A DNA stretch of 30,792 bases, from the IMG/VR virus record IMGVR_UViG_3300033571_002405, positions 1-30,792 of that record, one strand, 5' to 3'. Numbering within the stretch: the stretch's first letter is position 1; each line of letters starts with the position of its first letter. Position numbers and translations under genes: made by a program. Under the pieces are notes generated by a model, which saw only the letters and a list, made by a program, of their open reading frames with translations, had not been told where the DNA came from and searched no databases. The stretch is from a virus. Positions 1 to 6,614 of the stretch are shown here, piece after piece.

Positions 1-165
1 CGGTGTGAAACCCTCTTGTATGGTAAACGACTCTGATTCATAGCCGTAGTCGATACCTTCTTCACTGAGTCTTTTGGCGCAGTACGCTTCGAGGGCACTT
101 TTGTAGATGCCGAGGTCTTTTTTCTTGGTTCTTTTTCCATTTGATTTGTTTCGTTTTAGTGGCAT
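1..165 (-). CDS. DUF1064-like nuclease, C-terminus outside window
   Basis: The first 55 codons are present, starting at ATG 165-163; the rest lies beyond the left edge. After a very basic start (PLKRNKSNGKRTKKK) comes the stretch YKSALEAYCAKRL followed by GIDYGYE. This resembles the opening of DUF1064 proteins, phage nuclease-like proteins with a PD-(D/E)XK-type fold, in which the conserved Glu of (S)xLE and a later (Y)E pair are typical. The gene starts 11 nt after the primase-helicase stop, so it is probably co-transcribed with it. A role in processing replication or recombination intermediates is inferred from family and neighbours. The catalytic half cannot be seen. Confidence 0.6.
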   Translation of the reverse strand, partial: MPLKRNKSNGKRTKKKDLGIYKSALEAYCAKRLSEEGIDYGYESESFTIQEGFTP

Positions 166-176
166 ATGCAAAGCTA

Positions 177-1988
177 TTAAAAGATATCGGCTCCTGCAAT
201 ACCTGGTTCAACATTTAGATTAAAAGTTTCTTGTACATATTCGTAGGCCAATGGCTTGAACAGCTTTGATCCTATGATGGGATTGAAGCCCGTATTCGAG
301 GAGTTCATCTCAAAGTAGATAGGTGAGTCGTATGGAGTCTGTTCTCCCCCTGTCTCTACCTCACGTACCTTTCTGACGTGTACCTCAGTGGTCCTGCGGA
401 TGTGCGCTTCAGGGTGGCCAATCTTCCGATGGATCGTAATAAATCCATCAGCACGGTTGACAAACTTGCCCCCTCCTTCAGTATCCTCAGCCATAGGTGC
501 TACAGGCTGTCCTGACTCGTCTCGTCTACGCTGTGCTTCTGTCACTGCGTGGGTGTTAAGCCACACTGCGATGTTGTTCTTCTTGGCGTAGGTGAGAAAC
601 TCAGACGCTGCTTCGTAGTGGTACTCGTGGGTAGAGATACCGTTGTTGCCAGACATCTGAATCTTCAGGCTGTTGTACGGGTCGATAAAGAACCCATCAA
701 ACTTCCTATTGCGCTGCAACTTGTCTGCAAACAGAATCAAGTCTGTATAGGAGTATACGTCTGAGTTGTTGATGATGATAAAGTGTTCCTTCACCCAGTT
801 GTATGCACGTACACGTTCCTTGTAGTCCATCTGTGCCACTGGACGCTCCACGTAGAACTGCATCAGCTTCATCTTGATAGATGCTGTCTTGTTCTCGGAG
901 GAGTAAATTACCCACTTCCAGTTGTGTCTAATTACGCTGTTTGCGATCAGGAACATAATGAATGTAGTCTTACCCACGTTACTATGTCCGTTTACGATCA
1001 TAAACTCACGCTTGTACCGGAAGTACTTGTCTAGGTTTTCGTTGCCCGTGTCTAGGCCAACTTCAATCTTACCCTGTGCGTAGTCATCAATCCAACGGAA
1101 GTCCTCATCGTCAGAAGATATGAAAGACATATCTCCATCGTTGATAAGCATCTCACGTTGGTAGGAAGACTCCTCCTCGATGATCTCCCGGATGGGCATA
1201 GACTTACCCTTCTCAATGCCATCACGGATGGTTCTGATAGCAAGTTCCTCTGAGTCTATGTCACGCTTTAGAATCTCACGTGTCAGAACTCGGATGACTT
1301 CCTCTTCCTCCATACGTCCTGCAGAGATGTATCCACCGCATAGGACAGACGCACGTAATAACATACTGTGCTTCTCTCCATCTTCAGCGAAGCGTATCAT
1401 ACGTGCTGCAATGTTGAGCTTTAGGTAGTCCGTGTAGGAATCCCTCTTCTCAACCTTCTGCTCTAGAGCCTCTTCAGACAACATACCACCGAACTTCTGT
1501 GAGTATTCGTTGATAACGATGTCTGGGTCATAGGACTCAAAGCAGGCACGTGCTTCGTTGACTCCACTGCTATCCAACTCCAGTCCATACTGGTTTTGGA
1601 AATAACGCTCAAGTGAGCGGAAGTGGTCTCGGTGTCTCTCTGGGTTTGTGATCCGCACGAGTGCCTTTAGTCCGTCTCCTGACGGTGACACCCAGCACGA
1701 ATACACGTATGGGTCTGTACCTACTACAGACTTGACGCTTTCAACATCAATGTGGTCAAAGTCTAGTACGATGTACCCTGAGTGGTTCTGTAAGTCGTCA
1801 TCATTACGTCCTAAGAACTCACCGGAAAACAATACAATCGGTAGGGTCGTCTTCGCCTTTTTGTCTCCACCCCTCACTTGCTCGATAAGTGTAGCCTGTT
1901 TGCCAGAGGCTATCCGAGAGAGTGCTGTTTCCAGGCTTATGTAGTTCGGGCTCTTGTCGTACAGGCTCCGAAAGATTGTTACGTTCAT
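177..1988 (-). CDS. Bifunctional primase-helicase (VirE/BT4734-like N-terminus, DnaB/RecA-fold C-terminus)
   Basis: A 603-residue replication protein. The N-terminal third resembles the VirE N-terminal/BT4734 primase-polymerase domain: LDFDHID near residues 75-81 (acidic metal site) and SPSGDGLKAL near 101-110. The middle (about 185-265) looks like a primase C-terminal helical linker. The C-terminal half is a RecA-fold helicase with Walker A GHSNVGKTT (about 334-342) and Walker B FDGFFIDP (Asp about 436). It should prime and unwind DNA at the phage fork. I chose ATG 1988 because the reading frame extends upstream only to a TTG. The start lies 170 nt inside the preceding DUF1599 gene, yet residues right after it already match the primase domain, so the overlap looks real. 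Confidence 0.85.
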   Translation of the reverse strand: MNVTIFRSLYDKSPNYISLETALSRIASGKQATLIEQVRGGDKKAKTTLPIVLFSGEFLGRNDDDLQNHSGYIVLDFDHIDVESVKSVVGTDPYVYSCWVSPSGDGLKALVRITNPERHRDHFRSLERYFQNQYGLELDSSGVNEARACFESYDPDIVINEYSQKFGGMLSEEALEQKVEKRDSYTDYLKLNIAARMIRFAEDGEKHSMLLRASVLCGGYISAGRMEEEEVIRVLTREILKRDIDSEELAIRTIRDGIEKGKSMPIREIIEEESSYQREMLINDGDMSFISSDDEDFRWIDDYAQGKIEVGLDTGNENLDKYFRYKREFMIVNGHSNVGKTTFIMFLIANSVIRHNWKWVIYSSENKTASIKMKLMQFYVERPVAQMDYKERVRAYNWVKEHFIIINNSDVYSYTDLILFADKLQRNRKFDGFFIDPYNSLKIQMSGNNGISTHEYHYEAASEFLTYAKKNNIAVWLNTHAVTEAQRRRDESGQPVAPMAEDTEGGGKFVNRADGFITIHRKIGHPEAHIRRTTEVHVRKVREVETGGEQTPYDSPIYFEMNSSNTGFNPIIGSKLFKPLAYEYVQETFNLNVEPGIAGADIF

Positions 1989-2241
1989 CTTGTAATGCAA
2001 TTTTAAGTAAGATTAAATATCCGATTAGGTCTTGTATCGTATCTTCTGTCAGGTCGTTCAGTCCCTTGTTCTTGATACGGAACAGCTTGTCGTCAATACG
2101 GGCGCAGATGTTTTCGACTGCAGTACCCTTGGCAAAGATATTACCGGGCTTCAATGCGCTGTCACCATACGCACGATTTTTTTCAATTAAAAGGTCACGA
2201 ACTCCATTTGTAACCTCAATGATCTTATCCTCTGTATTCAT
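1819..2241 (-). CDS. DUF1599 / nucleotide-modification-associated domain 1-like protein
   Basis: A 140-residue protein whose first ~85 residues match the DUF1599 pattern: an EKNRAYGDSAL segment, then ICARIDDKLFRI and a helix EDTIQDLIGYLILL near residues 67-80. The family recurs in phages near nucleotide metabolism genes and is thought to act on nucleotides or DNA base modification; the reaction is not established. ThyX lies two small genes upstream, which fits thymidylate or modified-base supply. The last ~57 residues lie over the start of the primase-helicase in another frame, look non-conserved (TLSDSLWQTGYTYRASEGW), and may be a tail imposed by the overlap. The start overlaps the preceding stop as ATGA. 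Confidence 0.7.
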   Translation of the reverse strand: MNTEDKIIEVTNGVRDLLIEKNRAYGDSALKPGNIFAKGTAVENICARIDDKLFRIKNKGLNDLTEDTIQDLIGYLILLKIALQDERNNLSEPVRQEPELHKPGNSTLSDSLWQTGYTYRASEGWRQKGEDDPTDCIVFR

Positions 2242-2384
2242 TTGTTGTCTTCTTCTATATGTTCTACTTCATCACCTGGGTCTGATACGATAGATGCTCC
2301 ATAGTTTCCTGGCTCATCCCATCTGCCATATCGGAAGTCGGATCCTAGACCCTTATCCGTTCCAGCTTTTGTCTTTGGAATCAT
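2238..2384 (-). CDS. Small hypothetical protein (48 aa)
   Basis: A short ORF reading MIPKTKAGTDKGLGSDFRYG and ending in an acidic tail (DEVEHIEEDNK). It starts 32 nt inside the 3' end of the upstream 60-aa gene and its TGA overlaps the DUF1599 ATG by 4 nt, which is the coupling seen throughout this operon. A purine-rich leader (AAAAGAAAAA) precedes the ATG. No family is recognised; there are no membrane segments or cysteines. Support is positional only. Confidence 0.5.
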   Translation of the reverse strand: MIPKTKAGTDKGLGSDFRYGRWDEPGNYGASIVSDPGDEVEHIEEDNK

Positions 2385-2535
2385 TGTGTTTTTCTTTTAG
2401 TTTATTAATTCTGTTGTATACTTCTAGGTAGATAGCAAATGACAGCCTTGATCTATCCTGCTGCATCATCTCCGAATGAGACAACACATCATCCACTGCT
2501 GATTTTACTATCGGCATAAGGTCACGCACTTTCAT
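2353..2535 (-). CDS. Small hypothetical protein (60 aa)
   Basis: A 60-residue, probably all-helical protein (MKVRDLMPIVKSAVDDVLSH) with a lysine-rich C-terminus. Its ATG overlaps the ThyX stop by 4 nt and its own 3' end overlaps the next small gene, so it belongs to the ThyX transcription unit. No family recognised. Confidence 0.6.
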   Translation of the reverse strand: MKVRDLMPIVKSAVDDVLSHSEMMQQDRSRLSFAIYLEVYNRINKLKEKHNDSKDKSWNG

Positions 2536-3176
2536 AACTTAAATGCCTTGATGGTTAACTCGAATGGGTTTCCTTCAATGTGTTTTACTTGGTGCAGCAT
2601 CTGCTGCGCTAACTCCCGTACTTCTTTTTGGGCGTGTTCCGAATCCCGCAGACGCAGGAAGTGAACGAACGAACGGAAGTTGAACGAGATGTCCATCGTA
2701 ATCTGCGAGTTAAACGTCTTAAAGAAACGTGCTGACTCCTTTGCTCTCTTGCGTCCGAGGATGGGTGTTAATTCCTCAAGGCATTGGTGATATAGTATGT
2801 TTGCTTCAAGCGCAAAGTCCTCAAGAATCCCCGCCCAGTTCCGTCCTGGGTGCGGTAGTTCCACACCTTCCCAATCGCTTGGGATATACGCCTTATCCTC
2901 TTTTAATTCCTTGTATCTTGCTGACTCACCATTGATGCTTACCCCGATGCGATGCTTCAGAAGGTGGATGTGCGTGGCTTGGTCAACTGTTACCAGAAAG
3001 TGCAGGGTAGATTTTTCAAAAGGAGTCTCGTGTCCCTCGGTGGCCAGCATCTCAAGAAGTGATCCGACTCGTTCAAGTTTACTATCAGTCAACTCACGAC
3101 TCGTAGATGTCCACGCTGACTGGGCGTGTGTTAAGTCTGAGCCATAGTGGCCCATAAGTTCTACCTGGTTTCTCAT
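2532..3176 (-). CDS. thyX: Flavin-dependent thymidylate synthase ThyX
   Basis: A 214-residue protein, normal length for ThyX, which makes dTMP from dUMP using FAD, NADPH and methylene-tetrahydrofolate. The conserved early motif GHETPFEKSTLHF is at about 48-60. The ThyX signature is at 74-88: KHR, then INGESARY. Two departures are visible: Lys replaces the usual first Arg, and eight rather than seven residues separate the second Arg from the signature Ser. C-terminal helices with FNFRSFVHFLRLR also fit the family, which acts as a tetramer with shared active sites. It supplies thymidylate for phage replication. Three imperfect 23-bp tandem repeats lie directly upstream of the start. Confidence 0.92.
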   Translation of the reverse strand: MRNQVELMGHYGSDLTHAQSAWTSTSRELTDSKLERVGSLLEMLATEGHETPFEKSTLHFLVTVDQATHIHLLKHRIGVSINGESARYKELKEDKAYIPSDWEGVELPHPGRNWAGILEDFALEANILYHQCLEELTPILGRKRAKESARFFKTFNSQITMDISFNFRSFVHFLRLRDSEHAQKEVRELAQQMLHQVKHIEGNPFELTIKAFKL

Positions 3177-3239
3177 AAAGTGTAAAGTGAAATGGTCACA
3201 AAGTGTAAAGTGAAATGCTCACATTTTGTAAAGTGATGG
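3173..3239. repeat. Three imperfect ~23-bp tandem repeats upstream of thyX
   Basis: Units at 3173-3195, 3196-3218 and 3219-3239 (the last 21 nt). Units 1 and 2 differ at only two or three positions and share AAAGTGTAAAGTGAAATG; unit 3 keeps the TAAAGTGA core. The array fills the gap between the upstream 74-aa gene and the thyX ATG, and unit 1 includes the start codon. It could be an operator or a translational control element; the sequence does not decide. Confidence 0.8.
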
Positions 3240-3244
3240 ATATA

Positions 3245-3469
3245 TCAATCAAAATTAAAGTTATGGTCACCCATAAACTCGTGCAACTGAGCCCTTGCTT
3301 TCTCGTAGGTCTTGTATTCGTCATCGCTAATCTTCTCGGACGGATACTTAATCTGAGATCTGAGCCATTGATCCATCTCCCATAACACCGAGTGCATCTT
3401 CGAGGCATCGTTGAACAACTCGTATTCTATCTTCTCGTCTGGGAGATTAAACTCAACCGTAACTTTCAT
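3245..3469 (-). CDS. Conserved phage hypothetical protein (74 aa)
   Basis: MKVTVEFNLPDE at the start, then VLWEMDQWLRSQIKY, resembles a small acidic protein found in many unrelated tailed phages; its function is unknown to me. It has a beta strand, then helices, and no membrane segment. Its ATG overlaps the upstream stop by 4 nt. The 70-aa frame at 3196-3408 is an out-of-frame shadow of this gene. Confidence 0.7.
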   Translation of the reverse strand: MKVTVEFNLPDEKIEYELFNDASKMHSVLWEMDQWLRSQIKYPSEKISDDEYKTYEKARAQLHEFMGDHNFNFD

Positions 3470-3690
3470 TTCTCGTTCTTGTATTCATTGTCAAAAGCAT
3501 CTGAAATCTGACGAATGGTCAGGTCCCCGTACTTGTAGGCAAAGTCAACCATTCGGTCTTTTTCCTCTTGCTCAAAGGTCATAACCTCTTTTGCTGCCAT
3601 CATTAATGCCTCGCATTGTGGGGTGTGTTTAGACCATTCTCCAGCTAATTCGTCCAGTCGGTCTGCAATTACAAATGTTAGTGTTTTCAT
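3466..3690 (-). CDS. Small hypothetical protein (74 aa)
   Basis: A mixed helical protein with an acidic middle (TFEQEEKDRMVDFAYKYGD) and a C-terminal stretch, DLTIRQISDAFDNEYKN, that could be a short helix-turn-helix, though I would not call it one. It overlaps the next gene by ATGA. No family recognised. Confidence 0.6.
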   Translation of the reverse strand: MKTLTFVIADRLDELAGEWSKHTPQCEALMMAAKEVMTFEQEEKDRMVDFAYKYGDLTIRQISDAFDNEYKNEK

Positions 3691-3715
3691 TTCTCGTTGG
3701 TTTTAATTGTGTTAT

Positions 3716-3988
3716 TTATGCAGTTTTAAAATTCACATCGCAGGTAATCCATACAACATCATCCTCCATATTCAATGCCGATACGGTCAGCCCTTTAAAC
3801 TCTGGAGATATTGTGTCCATCTCAGTTCCTAAATCAATGTACGGCCCTCCGCTTGGGTCTATCATTGTAACCCTTTTATCATCCGACATTGAGAATCTGT
3901 AATGCTTGAACTCTCCCTCCCACTTGATTAGGTTGATGCTCTGTAACGTAAACGTGTACATATCACCGTATCTGTTCTTGTATTTCAT
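3716..3988 (-). CDS. Hypothetical protein (90 aa)
   Basis: A predominantly beta protein, beginning MKYKNRYGDMYTFTLQ, with alternating hydrophobic strands and a GGPYIDLG turn. No catalytic motif or family recognised. It sits between two similarly sized unknown genes on the same strand, with A-rich leaders. Confidence 0.6.
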   Translation of the reverse strand: MKYKNRYGDMYTFTLQSINLIKWEGEFKHYRFSMSDDKRVTMIDPSGGPYIDLGTEMDTISPEFKGLTVSALNMEDDVVWITCDVNFKTA

Positions 3989-3997
3989 TTTGTATAT

Positions 3998-4237
3998 TTA
4001 ATACGTTACTCTTTTACCTAGGTTAACAGATTTAGTTACGGCAAGTATAACAATGTCCGTAGACTTCTGTAAATCGTACCTGTACACTAGTTGCTCCATA
4101 AGAGCCTTATCGTTTCTTATGCAACGCAACTCCATCCAGTCTGTAATTCCCCAAGCCTTCTTCACGACCTTCTTCCTGGCCTTGGTGTATGATATCTTCA
4201 ACTCTAGATACCATATGTCGTTGGTCTGTTCACACAT
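3998..4237 (-). CDS. Hypothetical basic protein (79 aa)
   Basis: A lysine-rich 79-residue protein (KISYTKARKKVVKKAWGI, then ELRCIRNDKALMEQLVYRY). Net positive charge suggests nucleic acid contact, but no family is recognised. It is the first gene downstream of the tRNA-like element, with 16 nt between them. Confidence 0.55.
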   Translation of the reverse strand: MCEQTNDIWYLELKISYTKARKKVVKKAWGITDWMELRCIRNDKALMEQLVYRYDLQKSTDIVILAVTKSVNLGKRVTY

Positions 4238-4253
4238 AGTATTTTAATTTTGA

Positions 4254-4385
4254 GAAGCAGGTGAGAATCGAACTCACATTTGCACTTTGGACTGTCGTGC
4301 AATCTGATATGCCTTCCAATCAGGTGTCGGTCCTGACTACCCGATCCAGCATACCAAGCGTCTACCATTTCCGCCAATCTGCTTC
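4254..4385 (-). tRNA. Aberrant class II tRNA-like element with enlarged anticodon arm
   Basis: The ends are tRNA-like: acceptor arms GAAGCAG (4385-4379) and CTGCTTC (4260-4254) pair over 7 bp. The D-arm GCG/CGC encloses GAAATGGTAGA, as in bacterial tRNA-Leu. The T-arm is perfect (GTGAG, loop TTCGATT, CTCAC; 4277-4261). The middle is too long: total 132 nt against 85-95 for class II tRNAs. Arms GGTATGC/GCATATC (4355-4349, 4312-4306) and TTGCAC/GTGCAA give an anticodon-like and a variable arm, but the first encloses 36 nt. If 4348-4320 were absent, a 7-nt loop TTGGAAG with U33 and anticodon GGA (Ser) would remain. It could be an interrupted tRNA, a decayed tRNA or a tRNA mimic. No encoded CCA is seen. 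Confidence 0.45.
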
Positions 4386-4412
4386 ATTCCAATATGTCAA
4401 AGAACTCTAATC

Positions 4413-4748
4413 TTACTTTTCGATCCCGATGTCTGCCTTCAACTTGACGTGTTTAGCTATACTGTCAATTGATGCCCTTCCATCTTTAAATTCATTCAAG
4501 CATTCCTTTGATACAAGAATCGTGTTGTCACCCTCTTTGTTTACGATCATAATGACGGGCCACCTGTCGTAGTCCTCGTCTTGTATGGGTTTGTTCAACA
4601 CTACATCCCTGCCCTCAAGTTTGGCGGAGAACAGCTTAAAGTACACAACCTTGCTGTTCTTGTCTAGTCCCCTGAATTGGGGGCCATCAGCTCCTATAAA
4701 GCTGAGGCCCCATTCAAAACAGAGAAACACACCAATCGCCTTTGTCAT
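4413..4748 (-). CDS. Hypothetical protein (111 aa)
   Basis: Starts MTKAIGVFLCFEWGLSFIGAD and continues with beta-rich sequence and a helical C-terminus (ASIDSIAKHVKLKADIG). The N-terminal hydrophobic stretch is short and followed by polar residues, so a secreted form is doubtful. Its ATG shares a base with the stop of the SSB-tail gene (TAATG), so the two are translationally coupled. No family recognised. Confidence 0.6.
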   Translation of the reverse strand: MTKAIGVFLCFEWGLSFIGADGPQFRGLDKNSKVVYFKLFSAKLEGRDVVLNKPIQDEDYDRWPVIMIVNKEGDNTILVSKECLNEFKDGRASIDSIAKHVKLKADIGIEK

Positions 4749-5035
4749 TAGAACGGCAGGTCGTCATTGCTCAACTGAGGCTGTTCAGGACGGCCTTGTG
4801 GAGCTGCTGCACGAGGAGTCTGTCCCTGTGCTGCTGACTTGGCACGTGGGTTGAACACCGTGCAGAGAGGCTTACCAGACTTGGTATCCTTAACGTCCAA
4901 ATTGACGTAGCCTTTCTGGTTGGCGTACTTCTTCAGCTCATCAAGCTGTTCTACTTTGAAGCTGATCCGGTATCCACCGAACTTACCTGCCTCTGCGAAC
5001 CCGATGATATCGGAGCTATAGGTCTTCTGTTCCAT
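4748..5035 (-). CDS. Small protein with SSB-like acidic C-terminal tail
   Basis: A 95-residue protein. Residues 1-65 form a compact, probably beta-rich domain (GKFGGYRISFKVEQLDELKKY). A disordered Ala/Pro/Gln/Arg-rich linker follows, then the tail SNDDLPF. This ordering and the terminal DDLPF closely resemble the tip of bacterial SSB proteins (DDDIPF), which recruits repair and replication proteins. The domain is shorter than a standard OB fold (about 105 residues), so I call it SSB-like rather than SSB. It follows the ERF and exonuclease genes, which suits a role at single-stranded DNA during recombination or replication. Confidence 0.6.
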   Translation of the reverse strand: MEQKTYSSDIIGFAEAGKFGGYRISFKVEQLDELKKYANQKGYVNLDVKDTKSGKPLCTVFNPRAKSAAQGQTPRAAAPQGRPEQPQLSNDDLPF

Positions 5036-5058
5036 TTGTTTTTGATTTAATTATTACA

Positions 5059-5066
5059 CAAAGTTA
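5059..5066 (-). promoter_or_regulatory. Bacteroidota-type -7 box upstream of SSB-like gene
   Basis: The minus strand reads TAACTTTG, matching TAnnTTTG, 24 nt before the ATG at 5035 in an AT-rich 64-nt gap. No clear TTG is seen at the -33 position, so the call is moderate. Confidence 0.45.
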
Positions 5067-5099
5067 AGTTAATCAGTCAGTTACTATGTTAAGAAATTG

Positions 5100-5855
5100 T
5101 TAAACTAATTCCACATCGTAGAACCTGTAGGCTTCCTTTGGACTGAAAACAAAGTTCCTTACATTCTCTACAGCCTTTTCAAACTTCAATCGCCCACCTT
5201 CCAGAGTACGCTCTGATGCCTGAAATATCTTGGGCGTGTATGGATAGCTAGTATCCTGTGCCACCCAGTAATACTCATCCGTGCCAGCCAACTGCGTATA
5301 GATATACGCTTGGATGTCGTAACCGAAAGAGTATATGTCACGCTTGAACCCAGAGATAGCACGTGTAGACTTGGAGTCAGACACGTAGCCAGTTCCCTTG
5401 CAATCCAAGAAACCACGTACAGGTGCATCTCCAATGAATCCAGCCAACTCAACTTGGTACTGACCCTTTAGGTATGCCTCTACGATACCGGATTCCTCAA
5501 GTCTGTTGATCATCTCAATAGCCTTGCTGTAGTCCTCCATTCCAACGAGTGTATTGCTAGTAGATGCTAGCTCTGTCTTCCACTCCTTGTAAGCCTTGGT
5601 GGCACGTGGTGATGCGCCTCCAATCTTTGCGACAATCTCAGAGTCATCCATCACCGTAAAGCTGTTCTCAAACTGCTCTGGAGTAAACAGGAGCGTGTCG
5701 TACAGCCTACCGAACGTGAGTGCATCTGAATCTTTATGAAGTTTACCCTGAACATACAACTCGAACAGACGAACGTCCTGTGTTGCGTACTTCAGAGAGG
5801 TGTAGGTAAGGTAGTCCTTACCCGTAACCTCCTGTAGTTTTAGTGCAAACTCCAT
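5100..5855 (-). CDS. PD-(D/E)XK exonuclease (RecE/YqaJ/DUF3799-like)
   Basis: A 251-residue nuclease. FGRLYDTLLFTPEQF (about 49-63) is the N-terminal signature of phage exonuclease VIII-like proteins. The PD-(D/E)XK core is visible as VELAGF (Glu 136), VRGFLDC (Asp 151), DSK (160-162) and the helix GYDIQAYIY with the Q-x3-Y signature (182-186). Such enzymes resect double-strand ends to leave 3' tails. The start overlaps the stop of the ERF annealing protein by 1 nt, so the pair forms a standard exonuclease/annealase recombination module used for replication, end repair or anti-restriction repair. Identity as a nuclease is strong; subfamily is less certain. Confidence 0.85.
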   Translation of the reverse strand: MEFALKLQEVTGKDYLTYTSLKYATQDVRLFELYVQGKLHKDSDALTFGRLYDTLLFTPEQFENSFTVMDDSEIVAKIGGASPRATKAYKEWKTELASTSNTLVGMEDYSKAIEMINRLEESGIVEAYLKGQYQVELAGFIGDAPVRGFLDCKGTGYVSDSKSTRAISGFKRDIYSFGYDIQAYIYTQLAGTDEYYWVAQDTSYPYTPKIFQASERTLEGGRLKFEKAVENVRNFVFSPKEAYRFYDVELV

Positions 5856-6460
5856 TACTTTACAAACTTCTTCAGGGCGTTAACTTGTGCCTCGGAAAAT
5901 CCTGAACCATACTTTGCGATGATGGCATCGTAAGCCTTGGTCTTGTCGGAAGCGTTCTTCAGGAAGTCAATCGCCTGCTGAAACGTATCCTGTGCAGGTG
6001 CAGAAGTAACAGCCTTTGTAGTCTGTACATCCTTGCCGTGCGTATTTGTGGAGTCAGCGTCCTTGGTATCGTCAATCAAGAACATACCATTCAGGGCGTA
6101 CTTCCGAGCATAGGAGGATGAAGCACCGAAGCATTGAGCGATGTCCATACCCTTACGATTTGGATCGATTCCAGCCTGTGCGCCTACAGTTACCGAATCT
6201 GTACCATCCGTGAGATAGACGTTAGCATCTACATACACGATACCACAAACTTCCTCAATGCTATCCGAGATAGTCATAGACAAGCCATACTTCTTAAGAA
6301 GTGGTTTGACAGCCTCAAGGATGTCTTCTGCATTGCGGTAAGCGTACTTACCGAAGCTGTTGTACTGGCTCTTGGGAGCCTTTAACTCGCTCTGAATAGC
6401 GATCACTTTGTCGTTAAACGACTGAGCATCAGGTTGTGATGCGGGCTTTGTTGTAGCCAT
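5855..6460 (-). CDS. erf: ERF-family single-strand annealing protein
   Basis: A 201-residue protein with the ERF domain over residues 15-140. Hallmarks are FGKYAYRNAEDILEAVKPLL with KKYGL, followed by QCFGASSSYARKYALNGMF and the acidic LIDDTKDAD. ERF proteins form rings on single-stranded DNA and anneal complementary strands, here paired with the nuclease encoded directly downstream. A linker follows, then a small C-terminal helical segment (about 165-201), perhaps a partner-binding tail. The gene has its own well-formed promoter (6584-6614) and a ~115-nt structured leader. Confidence 0.9.
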   Translation of the reverse strand: MATTKPASQPDAQSFNDKVIAIQSELKAPKSQYNSFGKYAYRNAEDILEAVKPLLKKYGLSMTISDSIEEVCGIVYVDANVYLTDGTDSVTVGAQAGIDPNRKGMDIAQCFGASSSYARKYALNGMFLIDDTKDADSTNTHGKDVQTTKAVTSAPAQDTFQQAIDFLKNASDKTKAYDAIIAKYGSGFSEAQVNALKKFVK

Positions 6461-6522
6461 AATTGAATTGATTTTAGTTAATTGAATTGAGTTAAGAATA
6501 TAGTTGGCGCTACGTCCCCTCT

Positions 6523-6560
6523 TCGCTTGGGCTAGGGGGCTTTTAGGCCCTACGCCCTAC
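6523..6560. repeat. Hairpin sequence shared with the central noncoding region
   Basis: CGCTTGG then GCTAGGGGGCTT here is nearly repeated at 15578-15610. In each copy a G-rich arm is followed within a few bases by a C-rich arm (here AGGG/CCCT inside GGGC/GCCC). It falls inside the leader transcribed from the ERF promoter. No U-run follows on either strand, so a simple terminator is unlikely. Confidence 0.6.
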
Positions 6561-6583
6561 GCTTTAAACGTGCAAAGACTTTG

Positions 6584-6614
6584 CGAAGGTACAAGCCATC
6601 AGGGACATAATCAA
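6584..6614 (-). promoter_or_regulatory. Promoter of the ERF/exonuclease/SSB-like unit
   Basis: On the minus strand TTG (6614-6612) is followed 20 nt later by TACCTTCG (6591-6584), a near match to the Bacteroidota -33/-7 promoter with one change in the last four bases. It lies just past the stop of the preceding gene and points at erf. The predicted leader is about 115 nt. Confidence 0.6.

Noticed and set aside
388-1944. Plus-strand ORFs opposite the primase-helicase (for example 783-1034 and 1648-1944).
   Set aside because: Out-of-frame shadows of a well-supported gene on the other strand.
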